This document shows, one piece after another, positions 17,255 through 25,874 of a stretch of DNA of 64,000 nucleotides. The stretch is from assembly GCA_023410575.1 (NCBI GenBank), contig JAEYPP010000016.1, positions 62,001 to 126,000 of the forward strand. The letters are read 5' to 3'. Each line of letters starts with the position of its first letter. The first letter of the stretch is position 1. Source of the stretch: Bacillota bacterium. Its GTDB lineage: Bacteria; Bacillota; Clostridia; Lachnospirales; Lachnospiraceae. The notes under the pieces were generated by a model that worked only from the letters and a program-made list of their open reading frames with translations, was not told the DNA's origin and ran no database searches. A program made the position numbers and the translations under genes.

Positions 17255-18472
17255 TTGAACGAGAAGTTTCTACATAGCTTTCGGTTTAAAAACTTATTAT
17301 TAAGCTTACTGAGCATTCTTTTAGCATTGATTACAGTAGGTATATTTCTGTTATCTATTTATAATGTTAACCGTGCATTGACTCCTGAACCGACTACTTT
17401 GACATCAACCGAAGAAAATTATAATTCAAATTCATTAGCTAACAACTTTATTTATAATATTGATTCAAAAGAAAATAATAAGATAGCATCTACGCCTCCT
17501 TTGGATGATAGAACAAGTGAAGGATACAAGATAACGTTATTTATTATTAGCTTAGGAATAGGCTTTATTTCTTTCTCAATTTATTTTTCTTTATTTACAA
17601 AGAAAATTAGCAACTATTTGGGTGAAATCAATTTTGGCATAAAGGAATTTTCAGCTGGTAATTTTAGTATTTCTATTCCACTTAGAGAGGATGATGAGTT
17701 TACTGATATTGCTAGAAATCTTAATAATATGGCAAAAGATATTAAATTCATCTTGGATTTAGAGAGAAACACGGAATATAAGAAAAATGAATTGATTACA
17801 AATGTAGCTCATGATTTACGTACTCCATTAACTTCTATTATTGGCTATCTAGATATCGTATCTCATCATGAATTGTGTAAAGAGGAACAAGACAAATATA
17901 TAGAAATCGTATATAGTAAATCAAAGCGACTTGAAAAACTGATTGAGGATTTATTTACTTATACGAAACTAGAGTTTGGACAGGTAGCACTTCATTTAGA
18001 TCAAGTAGATATGGTTAAAATGATGGAACAGATGTTGGAAGAGTTTTATCCGAGCTTCTGTGATAATGGACTTGAGTACAATTTTACAACTGACGAGAAA
18101 CAAGTTTTAGTGGAAGCAGATGGTAACTTATTAGCACGAGCATTTGGAAACCTGATTAGTAATGCAATTAAGTATGGTAAGAATGGTAAGAATGTTAATA
18201 TTACGATTGAGACAGACGCAACAACTACTGTTATATCAATCATCAATTATGGTGAGGTGATTCCAAGTAAAGAAATCGATAGAATATTTGAAAAATTCTA
18301 TCGCGTTGATAACTCTAGAAACGATGAAAGTGGCGGAACTGGTTTAGGATTAGCTATCACAAAGAATATTATTAATATGCATAATGGTCAAATTAGTGTA
18401 CGTAGTACAATGGAGGGCACAGTTTTTGAGGTTACGCTGAATCGGGAGGAGACTCATGAAACGATGGAATAG
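17255..18472 (+). CDS. Sensor histidine kinase (VanS-like)
   Basis: 405 aa membrane kinase. TM1 about residues 13-36, a short roughly 55-aa extracytoplasmic loop, TM2 about 92-113, HAMP about 114-166, then HisKA with phospho-His186 in VAHDLRTPLTSIIGY, and HATPase with NAIKYG and GGTGLGLAI. Start is TTG at 17255, chosen because AGGAGG lies eight bases upstream. It overlaps the next gene by 17 bases, so translation is coupled. Confidence 0.9.
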   Translation: MNEKFLHSFRFKNLLLSLLSILLALITVGIFLLSIYNVNRALTPEPTTLTSTEENYNSNSLANNFIYNIDSKENNKIASTPPLDDRTSEGYKITLFIISLGIGFISFSIYFSLFTKKISNYLGEINFGIKEFSAGNFSISIPLREDDEFTDIARNLNNMAKDIKFILDLERNTEYKKNELITNVAHDLRTPLTSIIGYLDIVSHHELCKEEQDKYIEIVYSKSKRLEKLIEDLFTYTKLEFGQVALHLDQVDMVKMMEQMLEEFYPSFCDNGLEYNFTTDEKQVLVEADGNLLARAFGNLISNAIKYGKNGKNVNITIETDATTTVISIINYGEVIPSKEIDRIFEKFYRVDNSRNDESGGTGLGLAITKNIINMHNGQISVRSTMEGTVFEVTLNREETHETME

Positions 18473-21131
18473 AGCTATATTACTATTAATTTGCATCCTT
18501 CTTGTTAGTGGAGATATGAAGCAAACTATAGTTGAAGCAGCTTCAAAAGAGAGTATGGATACGAAAGATCCAATCGTGATTGTTCAGGACCAATTTGTAA
18601 TTACAGTCAGCTATGGTTTTTCACAAGAAGCACGTTATGCGCGCTATGCTAATTTTGAAGTTGATATATATAATAAGGGAGAGACAATTCAAGGAACAGT
18701 AAAGGCAACTTTATTGAACAAGGAACAGGATAATATAACTTATGCAAAAACGGCATTGTTAATAGGTGGTGAAAAGACGCAAGTGTCTTTACAATTACCA
18801 ATGAATCGTAAGTCACAGGAGATTAATTTTGTCTTATCTGATTCTTCTGATAAGACAATTGTAGAAAAGTTATTCCCACTTAATATAAAAAACTATGGTA
18901 ATAATTGTGTAATTGGGATTTTGAGTGATGATTCAATAGGATTATCTTATTTTCAATATTATGGTAGTAAAATTATAAATTTGGACAAAAATGATTTGCC
19001 AAGTGATTATTTAGGATATGATATGCTTGATGCGATTGTTGTGGATCATTTTAATTTAGATTCTCTCGATACGAAAGAAATTAAGTGTTTGTTAAGTTAT
19101 GTGGAAAGAGGAGGGAATCTTGTTCTTGGAATTCATGAAGAGGACCAATCCAATATCGAATTATTGGAACAATATCATATTATAAAAACCGAGAAACCAT
19201 TAAGCTATGATGTAAAAGACTATTTGAGTATGGAGATAACAATCTCTTCAGAAAAGGAATATTTGAAGATGTTAACTGCAATACGTGATTATGAGTCATC
19301 AAGAACCCTTTTATTACAAGAAATCACAGAAAGTAAGCTAAAGATTTCTAACGCAGGGGAAAACACTTATATTGGTAACTCCATGTTAGGCAGCTACTCA
19401 ATAACGTCTCTAAGTAAAGAGAGTAAACTGGAAAAAGTCGCACAATTTTCGCTTGCACATACTGATAACGTAATTGAGGAAGACGGGATACGATTATTCG
19501 AGCAAGTTCATTATGGGAATGGTGCTGTCATGATATATCATTTTTGCTTGCTGAATGAAGAGATTACTTCGGAAAAACTAGATTTATATCAAGGATGTAG
19601 TGATGAGCTATTTTCGACTTTCTATGCAGGTTTAACATACCAATTAACACAGAATTTATCGGATAATACAAAAAAGAGACTTAATGAAGAAGCGAGTGGC
19701 GGTGATTTGGATTATCGTATTCAACAGCTTGATGATTATTTCGAAATAAACGATGTTCCTAGAGTAGAAAAATATACGATTACTTTATTGTTATACATAT
19801 TTCTGATTGGACCAGTTACTTTCTTTGTTTTATGGAAGTTAAAGAAACAAAGTAAGTTGTGGATAATTATTCCGACGATTAGTTTGATTTTTTTCACTAT
19901 TGTATATTTTCTTGGCTCATCCACAAGAATAAAAGAGCCTTATGCTGGATATTTGAATATAGAATACTATGATAATTCTTTATCGAATGTTCAAGGGATA
20001 TCTTTTGCATCCATTGGATTAAATGAAAAAAGTCCCAAATCAATATATTTGAATCATGCAGATGTTCTTACAGTCGGTGAGAATGAATATCCTTCTTTTT
20101 ACAACGGAATCTATGTAGAAGAAATAAAAGAGAGTAAATTTTATGATTACACCGATACAGCTACAAGTGTAATTAATGAGGAGGATGGAATTAAGGTACA
20201 ATTTTATGACAAAGCAGCATTTGATACAGAACTATTCTCCGGTTTATATCATAAGGATTATGAGCCTATTGTTGAGAGTGATTTGGTTTTAACTAATCAA
20301 ACACTTTCTGGTACCTTGGTGAATTGTTCAGGTCAGACACTTTATGATACTTTGCTTTATCTGTGTGGTTACTATGTTAATATAGGGACCTTTATGCCAG
20401 GTGAGACAGTTGATTTATCCGATTGTACCTCATTATATGCGGGAGTCATAGATTCCTTACTATATACGGACAATGACATTAGACAATCTTTTGGCTTCGA
20501 GGTTGAACAATTAAGTCCATCACAGTTAAGAAAAGGGAATGCATATAGTTATACATATGAAAAGTATATGTTTGGAAGTGATGAACCATTGATAATAGCA
20601 AACCTAAGGGAAGTTCCCAAAGAGTCGCCTTTCTATAATATAAGTAAAGAAAATGCTAGCTATGGTGATTCAATCGTTGTAGCTAAGATGGATTTAGAAT
20701 TTGCTAATACAAAGGAGTCTATTGTTCCAAGTATCGATAAGTATCTTAAAGATAGCAGTTCTTATATCTGGGATGAGAGAGCTCGTCTTTCTTATATCAA
20801 TGCAATTGAATTTATGTATGATATACCAAAGTCAGAGCAAATTATTGAACTTTATATTTGTGATTTATTTAATGATTTAGAATATAAGAATTATAGTGCA
20901 AACAAGTGTAGCCGTATTTATCTTTACAATTATACAAGAGAACGATTCGAATTGGTTTTTGATTTAGAATCTGAATATGGAACAAGAAGCATTGCAGATG
21001 AAGAACTGAAAAAGTTTATTAGTTATGATAATCAAATCAAAATAAAATATGAAGTTAATGATATCAATCAACAAGTATTTGAGGTGCCAATTATCTCATG
21101 CAGAAAGGAGACAGTACGTGCTGATAATTAG
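18456..21131 (+). CDS. Large exported/membrane protein of an ABC transporter operon, function unknown
   Basis: 891 aa. Signal peptide or anchor about residues 1-30, an extracytoplasmic beta-rich region, a Rossmann-like segment (YDMLDAIVVDHFNLDSL then CLLSYVERGGNLVLG, residues about 190-225) of the kind seen in GldG-like/DUF4350-like proteins, two adjacent membrane helices at about 445-490, and a long extracytoplasmic tail. Its overlap with the kinase upstream and the ATPase downstream shows one operon. It may be a periplasm-like accessory of the ABC system; substrate unknown. Confidence 0.7.
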   Translation: MKRWNRAILLLICILLVSGDMKQTIVEAASKESMDTKDPIVIVQDQFVITVSYGFSQEARYARYANFEVDIYNKGETIQGTVKATLLNKEQDNITYAKTALLIGGEKTQVSLQLPMNRKSQEINFVLSDSSDKTIVEKLFPLNIKNYGNNCVIGILSDDSIGLSYFQYYGSKIINLDKNDLPSDYLGYDMLDAIVVDHFNLDSLDTKEIKCLLSYVERGGNLVLGIHEEDQSNIELLEQYHIIKTEKPLSYDVKDYLSMEITISSEKEYLKMLTAIRDYESSRTLLLQEITESKLKISNAGENTYIGNSMLGSYSITSLSKESKLEKVAQFSLAHTDNVIEEDGIRLFEQVHYGNGAVMIYHFCLLNEEITSEKLDLYQGCSDELFSTFYAGLTYQLTQNLSDNTKKRLNEEASGGDLDYRIQQLDDYFEINDVPRVEKYTITLLLYIFLIGPVTFFVLWKLKKQSKLWIIIPTISLIFFTIVYFLGSSTRIKEPYAGYLNIEYYDNSLSNVQGISFASIGLNEKSPKSIYLNHADVLTVGENEYPSFYNGIYVEEIKESKFYDYTDTATSVINEEDGIKVQFYDKAAFDTELFSGLYHKDYEPIVESDLVLTNQTLSGTLVNCSGQTLYDTLLYLCGYYVNIGTFMPGETVDLSDCTSLYAGVIDSLLYTDNDIRQSFGFEVEQLSPSQLRKGNAYSYTYEKYMFGSDEPLIIANLREVPKESPFYNISKENASYGDSIVVAKMDLEFANTKESIVPSIDKYLKDSSSYIWDERARLSYINAIEFMYDIPKSEQIIELYICDLFNDLEYKNYSANKCSRIYLYNYTRERFELVFDLESEYGTRSIADEELKKFISYDNQIKIKYEVNDINQQVFEVPIISCRKETVRADN

Positions 21132-22032
21132 GAATCTAAGCAAAACTTTTAGAAAGCATAAAGCATTGGATGGTCTTGATATGGAAATTGAGGAAGGGGC
21201 TCTATATGGATTTGTTGGACCTAATGGTGCGGGCAAAACTACCACAATGCGAATTATAGCTACGTTATTGTCAGCGGACTATGGAAAAGTAATCGTTGAT
21301 GGAGTGGATGTACTTCGATATCCTAAGCTAATCAAGAATTTTATTGGATTTATGCCCGATTTCTTTGGTGTATATGATAACCTTACAATGCGAGAATACA
21401 TGGAATTCTATGCCTCAATTTATAACATAACGCAAGTAAATGCTAATAAACGTATTGATGAATTGCTTGAACTTGTTCAATTGAGTGATAGTCAGAATGA
21501 ACTGGTCGATGATTTATCTCGTGGAATGAAGCAAAGATTGTGTCTAGCAAGGACTTTAATCCATCGACCAAAGCTACTAATATTAGATGAGCCTGCTTCC
21601 GGCTTAGAACCAAGAGCACGTATCGAATTACAAAAAATTCTAAAGCAGCTAAGTAAGGAAAAGGTTACGATTTTACTAAGTTCTCATATATTGCAGGAGT
21701 TATCTGAAATATGTACCCATATTGGAATTATTAACTCTGGAAAAATAATCATGGAGGGTTCGGTTAAGGAGATCATGGCGAAACAGAAATCTCAGAATCC
21801 TATGTTTATGCGTGTAGTTAAAGGGCAAGAGAAAGCAATTGTTATATTAAAAGGGATTAGTGAGGTCACTAATATTGCAACGAATGAGAAGAATATTTCC
21901 TTTAATTTTACTGGGGATGAATATAAAGAGGCAAATTTGCTACGTCGATTACAAGAACAGGACATTCTAATCTCTGCATTTCATCGTGATGAAGGCGATT
22001 TGGAAGAGGTGTTTTTACGATTGACAGAATAA
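21118..22032 (+). CDS. ABC transporter ATP-binding protein
   Basis: 304 aa ATPase of the ABC-2 export type. Walker A GPNGAGKTT, signature LSRGMKQRLCLARTL (LSGGQ variant), Walker B LLILDEPASGLEP and switch HIL segment LLSSHILQELSE, then a C-terminal domain of about 80 aa. I chose GTG 21118 because AAAGGAG is seven bases before it and the protein then begins MLIIRNLSKTF; the earlier ATG 21049 lies inside the preceding gene. It overlaps that gene by 14 bases. Confidence 0.9.
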   Translation: MLIIRNLSKTFRKHKALDGLDMEIEEGALYGFVGPNGAGKTTTMRIIATLLSADYGKVIVDGVDVLRYPKLIKNFIGFMPDFFGVYDNLTMREYMEFYASIYNITQVNANKRIDELLELVQLSDSQNELVDDLSRGMKQRLCLARTLIHRPKLLILDEPASGLEPRARIELQKILKQLSKEKVTILLSSHILQELSEICTHIGIINSGKIIMEGSVKEIMAKQKSQNPMFMRVVKGQEKAIVILKGISEVTNIATNEKNISFNFTGDEYKEANLLRRLQEQDILISAFHRDEGDLEEVFLRLTE

Positions 22033-22050
22033 ATTACTTGGAGGAATAGC

Positions 22051-22959
22051 ATGATACGAATCAATCCAGTATATCGTAAAGAATTAAAACAAACAGCGAG
22101 AATGAAAAGAGTCGCGGTGTTGTTAGTAATTTTTAATTCATTGCTAGCATTATTTGGGTTATTCTCCTTTTTCTTTACATTCAATGGAGTTAATGCTTTA
22201 GATAGTACGGTGAATTACGCAGATATTTTATTGATTTATGTGATTATTACAGGCATTGAATTTGTTCTCATTCTATTTATTACACCAGGTCTCACTGCTG
22301 GTTCTATCGCGGGAGAAAGAGAAAAACAAACACTTGATATACTTTTATCAACAACGATGACCTCATATAGTATAATTCGTGGAAAACTTTTCGCTTCTAT
22401 TAATATAATGTTAATACTTTCATTCTCCTCTCTACCAATTGTCGCTATTGTATTTTCATTTGGAGGCATCTCAATCAAAGAGATTATGAGCTTAATCTTT
22501 TTTCTGATTGTAACAGCAATATATATAGGAAGCATTGGGATTTTCTTTTCATCCTTATGTAAGCGTTCTACAATCGCTACCGTTTGCACCTATACAACCG
22601 TATTAATTATTACGATAGGTATAACGGTGCTATTGATGGGTAATGAATTTATGAAGTCGATTTCGACAACACATGACAATATAATAATTAATGATCTCAT
22701 GTCATCTGAGGTTGACAACTCTTATTTGCTACTGTTGATTAATCCGTTCTTTACCTTTGCTTCTATGTTATACAATCAAGTAGGTATTGAACTTGGAAGC
22801 TTTGGTACATGGAGAACTCAGTATCAAACAACTTATTATATTTTTAAACACTGGTTTAGCATTAGTATTGTAGTACAAATTGTTATTTCTTACGTTCTTA
22901 ATGTACTATCAGGTAAAGTATTACAGTCGAGTTATAATAAGAAAGAAAAAAGAGAGTAA
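22051..22959 (+). CDS. ABC-2 type permease
   Basis: 302 aa integral membrane protein with six predicted helices (about 22-45, 62-85, 105-135, 140-165, 172-195, 265-290) and the ABC-2 motif GSIAGEREKQTLDILLSTTM after the second helix. It pairs with the ATPase 19 bases upstream. Substrate unknown; a cell-envelope stress or peptide export role under the upstream two-component system is inference. Confidence 0.87.
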   Translation: MIRINPVYRKELKQTARMKRVAVLLVIFNSLLALFGLFSFFFTFNGVNALDSTVNYADILLIYVIITGIEFVLILFITPGLTAGSIAGEREKQTLDILLSTTMTSYSIIRGKLFASINIMLILSFSSLPIVAIVFSFGGISIKEIMSLIFFLIVTAIYIGSIGIFFSSLCKRSTIATVCTYTTVLIITIGITVLLMGNEFMKSISTTHDNIIINDLMSSEVDNSYLLLLINPFFTFASMLYNQVGIELGSFGTWRTQYQTTYYIFKHWFSISIVVQIVISYVLNVLSGKVLQSSYNKKEKRE

Positions 22960-22966
22960 AAAAGTT

Positions 22967-23003
22967 AAAGCCATCAAGGCAATTATCATGCTTTGATGGC
23001 TTT
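22967..23003 (+). terminator. Terminator of the two-component/ABC operon
   Basis: AAAGCCATCAAGGCA pairs with TGCTTTGATGGCTTT (15 bp, one G-U) over a seven-base loop. The T-tract after it is weak, so termination may be partial. Confidence 0.7.
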
Positions 23004-23100
23004 AATGTTGAACTATGAAGAATGGAAGAAGAAAAATCTAAGATTATTATAGCACATTAAATTATAAATGGATATATTAATTTTAAAAAAATTATTTGTT

Positions 23101-23919
23101 TTAGGAAACAATGAAATTCCGTATTTTTCTTGATAGACGAATGGAGCTATAGAGCTTAGCATATGTAATTTCATCGATTGTTTCTATATAATTCATTGGG
23201 AATTCTTTTTTAAATCCTTTTTCGATTAAGATTGTAGCTGCTTTGTTATAAGCTACCGCAGCTTCGATTTCTGTAGTATAACGTCCTACAATATAATCAC
23301 CATTGATGTGAATCTTAGCAGTATATCTTACTCTACCTTTAAGTACTGATTTTGTGACACCGTGATAGCGATTAATAATTTGAATGTTTCGATATCGATA
23401 GTCAGTAGGATCACCATTCACAAAACGGTAATCGCGACCAGCTACAGCAAAGTTTTTGATACCGTAACGGGAAAGAATATTTACCTGCATACCATAATCT
23501 GATACAAAAAGATATCCACCTCTTTGCATAATACGATGTTTCATATAATAGAACAGATCATCGATATCAAATTTAAGTACAGTTGTATCATTGATGTAGT
23601 ATAGAAAGTATTTTTTTAAAAGATATATTGGATTACGACAATAAATTCCACTATCACGTAAGTTTAATAACATAATCCATTTATCAAAGGAAAGGATTGT
23701 GGCCATACTATGATATTGATCGATATTAGGTATCTCATTGACTGTTCCAATTTCTGATTTCTTATGTAGTAGTTCGTTGGCTGCCTTATATGCTTGATGA
23801 GCTAATTCTTCACTATCATAACTTCCTAGGCTAATATGTTTACTTAAGTATGTGATTGAGGAACGGTAATAGATGGATCCATCTTTTTTAGCTGCTATAA
23901 AGACTCCTGGTAGAGGCAT
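23101..23919 (-). CDS. AP2-domain protein with degenerate HNH-like region
   Basis: About 272 aa. The C-terminal half has the AP2 DNA-binding pattern found in HNH homing endonucleases: YHGVTKSVLKGRVRYTAKI then IVGRYTTEIEAAVAYNKAA. Just before it is DYRFVNGDPTDYRYRNIQII, which lines up with the HNH core (DHINGNPLDNRRSNL) but lacks both catalytic His residues. A second, weaker AP2-like unit (SLGSYDSEELAHQAYKAANE) is at the N terminus. Start ATG 23919 follows AAAGGGTG. Likely a DNA-binding protein derived from a homing endonuclease; target unknown. Confidence 0.65.
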   Translation of the reverse strand: MPLPGVFIAAKKDGSIYYRSSITYLSKHISLGSYDSEELAHQAYKAANELLHKKSEIGTVNEIPNIDQYHSMATILSFDKWIMLLNLRDSGIYCRNPIYLLKKYFLYYINDTTVLKFDIDDLFYYMKHRIMQRGGYLFVSDYGMQVNILSRYGIKNFAVAGRDYRFVNGDPTDYRYRNIQIINRYHGVTKSVLKGRVRYTAKIHINGDYIVGRYTTEIEAAVAYNKAATILIEKGFKKEFPMNYIETIDEITYAKLYSSIRLSRKIRNFIVS

Positions 23920-23963
23920 TATAATACACCCTTTCAATAATGACTATTTATACTTCATGTTTT

Positions 23964-23992
23964 ACTATAGCTTAATTTAGTCGAAATTGCAA
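23964..23992 (-). promoter_or_regulatory. Putative promoter for the AP2 gene
   Basis: On the minus strand TTGCAA (23992-23987) and TATAGT (23969-23964) with a 17-base spacer, about 45 bases before the chosen start. Confidence 0.55.
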
Positions 23993-24321
23993 GACAGCTT
24001 GCACTGAAGAGCAACAATATCGACATTACTTGTATAAAAAATTCATAAAAACACATAATTTTTTTTCACCATAAATAGTAAAAGCTAGTAGAATAGGGCT
24101 TTCTACAATAATAGAACCATGCAGTAATTCGATTAAATGTATATTATACACAAATTATGCATAAAAATCTAGACAAAGATTATAGATTGAGTAAAATTTG
24201 GGTTGTGCATTTTGTCTATATATTATTAATATTTTGAACAGTTAATTGTATATAGTACATAGAGAAATTTAGGCATGTATTTTTTCTTATGGGGTTAAGT
24301 ACCGAAAATCAACGATGAAGC
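23993..24321. other. Intergenic region between divergent genes
   Basis: AT-rich stretch between the AP2 gene promoter and the SleB-type gene promoter. No open frame with a ribosome binding site, no strong hairpin and no recognised RNA were seen; it contains only T-rich and A-rich runs. Confidence 0.6.
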
Positions 24322-24349
24322 TTGACACTAATCGATTGGATGCTATAAT
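24322..24349 (+). promoter_or_regulatory. Sigma-A-type promoter for the cell-wall hydrolase
   Basis: TTGACA at 24322 and TATAAT at 24344 with a 16-base spacer, about 100 bases before the ATG at 24449. Confidence 0.75.
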
Positions 24350-24448
24350 TCAATGCATGCAAAACGGAGTACAGTTTGTTCCTGCTTTGTTTTGATTTAT
24401 CATAGATGTCGAATCAGTAAAGAACGAAGAAAGAAGAGGAAAGTTAGT

Positions 24449-25657
24449 ATGTTAAAGATACGTTCGTTTTTTCACCTGATAAAAGACAGTATAAGAAACG
24501 TTGTTATTAAAATGATAAAAACATACAATCAACATATGGCTACAACAGCATATGCATTATCAGCAATTGTACTTGTCTTTTATTTTGGAAACCTAGCTGG
24601 CTTCAAAGTTAATCCATTGGAATATACAGCGGATGCGGCAACTTATGAAGAAGTAAGCGTAGGAAGTGAAGAAACAGATTCATCAGAGAGTTTAGACTCT
24701 GATCCTAAAAAGTATGCTTTGAACACCCCTGACCATAATATAATACTAGATGTTACAACGAAAACAGAAGAAGAGATGACAACACAAGCAAAAAAAGCTT
24801 TGTTAACAGGTATATACCCCCTTGGTCAACTATCTATCAATCCCGCAGTAATTCATTATAACAATGTTGTTGCTTCGATGGCTATACTAACGACACAGCA
24901 TAGTTTTAGCTTAACAAAGGATGCCTCTATGGCATATTCGAATCTGTTGAGCATGAATGAAGATTCAGTAAGTACTGTTTCAATTGATGATGCAGAATCA
25001 ACGATCATTCCTAGAGGCTCGGGTCTGCAGCAAACAGATACTAATACGAAGGAAGACAATCAAGATAAAGAAAAACAAGCAGAAAAGACAACATCTAAGG
25101 TCGATAATAAAGCTAAGGCTGAGACAATAGCTAAGACAGACAATAAAGCAAAAACAGAAGCAACAGCTAAAACAGAAACAACAGCTAAAACAGACAATCA
25201 ATCTAAAACTGAGATGGCCAAGCCAGTCAGTCTTAAATTAGTGACGAATAAGAAGATGATTAAAACACTGTCTGATGATGAGCTTCAAGTGCTTTATCGA
25301 ATTGTGGAAGCAGAAGCAACAGGTGAGGATATCTATGGAAAGATATTAGTAGCCAACGTTGTTCTTAATCGTGTAAATAATTCAGAATTTCCAGATACCG
25401 TGTCAGAGGTTGTATTTCAAAAGGTAGGTTCTTCCTATCAATTTTCTCCAACAAAAGATGGACGCTATTATAGTGTAAAGGTGACAAAATCAACAAAGGA
25501 AGCTGTAAAACGCGCTCTTGCAGGCGAAGATTATTCCAAAGGGGCACTTTATTTCTTTGCTAGAAAACTCACATCAGAAAAGAAAGCGAACTGGTTTGAT
25601 CATAGTCTACGCAAAGTAGTGCAATATGGATGTCATGAATTTTATGCTAATAAATAA
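24449..25657 (+). CDS. Cell wall hydrolase, SleB-type (Hydrolase_2) with membrane anchor
   Basis: 402 aa. A basic N terminus and one membrane helix (TAYALSAIVLVFYFGNLAG, about residues 32-50) anchor or export it; a long linker follows, containing a Lys/Thr-rich degenerate repeat (about residues 215-258), then the C-terminal SleB-like domain of about 135 aa beginning LSDDELQVLYRIVEAEATGE, with VANVVLNRVNNSEFP and ending YGCHEFYANK. The catalytic Glu of the family fits VEAEATGE. Probably a peptidoglycan glycosidase acting outside the membrane. ATG 24449 is preferred over ATG 24353 because of AGAGGA upstream. Confidence 0.85.
   Translation: MLKIRSFFHLIKDSIRNVVIKMIKTYNQHMATTAYALSAIVLVFYFGNLAGFKVNPLEYTADAATYEEVSVGSEETDSSESLDSDPKKYALNTPDHNIILDVTTKTEEEMTTQAKKALLTGIYPLGQLSINPAVIHYNNVVASMAILTTQHSFSLTKDASMAYSNLLSMNEDSVSTVSIDDAESTIIPRGSGLQQTDTNTKEDNQDKEKQAEKTTSKVDNKAKAETIAKTDNKAKTEATAKTETTAKTDNQSKTEMAKPVSLKLVTNKKMIKTLSDDELQVLYRIVEAEATGEDIYGKILVANVVLNRVNNSEFPDTVSEVVFQKVGSSYQFSPTKDGRYYSVKVTKSTKEAVKRALAGEDYSKGALYFFARKLTSEKKANWFDHSLRKVVQYGCHEFYANK
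25095..25218 (+). repeat. Degenerate Lys/Thr-rich coding repeat
   Basis: Within the hydrolase linker the words KAKTEA, TAKTET and TAKTDN recur, encoded by near-repeats of ACAGCTAAAACAGA. It is a flexible wall-spanning-type linker; unit number may vary between strains. Confidence 0.65.
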
Positions 25658-25669
25658 ATAAGGTAAGAG

Positions 25670-25706
25670 AAAGCTGTTACAAAATTACATTTTGCAACAG
25701 CTTTTT
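25670..25706 (+). terminator. Rho-independent terminator
   Basis: AAAGCTGTT (25670-25678) with AACAGCTTT (25696-25704), extended inward by CAAAAT/ATTTTG, then T residues. The core is nearly identical to the terminator at 4908-4951, including the same A-C mismatch. Confidence 0.88.
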
Positions 25707-25709
25707 AAC

Positions 25710-25738
25710 TTGAATGAAGAAAAAAGAAGTGTTATAAT
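25710..25738 (+). promoter_or_regulatory. Sigma-A-type promoter for thrC
   Basis: TTGAAT at 25710 and TATAAT at 25733 with a 17-base spacer. The predicted leader to the thrC ATG is about 130 bases; no Thr-rich leader peptide or clear attenuator was seen in it. Confidence 0.65.
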
Positions 25739-25874
25739 ACCATGAAAAACAGTGTATCGATAAGTTATATGGTATTATCTCATTTACATTGTTTGAGAAG
25801 TTCTTTCATTGACGAATGGTTTTTTGACATAAGTTGATGGACAATAATAATTTACATAAAAGGAGAGAATCACT

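Noticed and set aside
25095..25218. CRISPR-like or tandem DNA repeat
   Set aside because: The short repeats are in frame within a protein linker and have no regular spacers.
25741..25836. Thr leader peptide (attenuator) before thrC
   Set aside because: A 31-codon frame exists right after the -10 box but has no Thr codons and no ribosome binding site.
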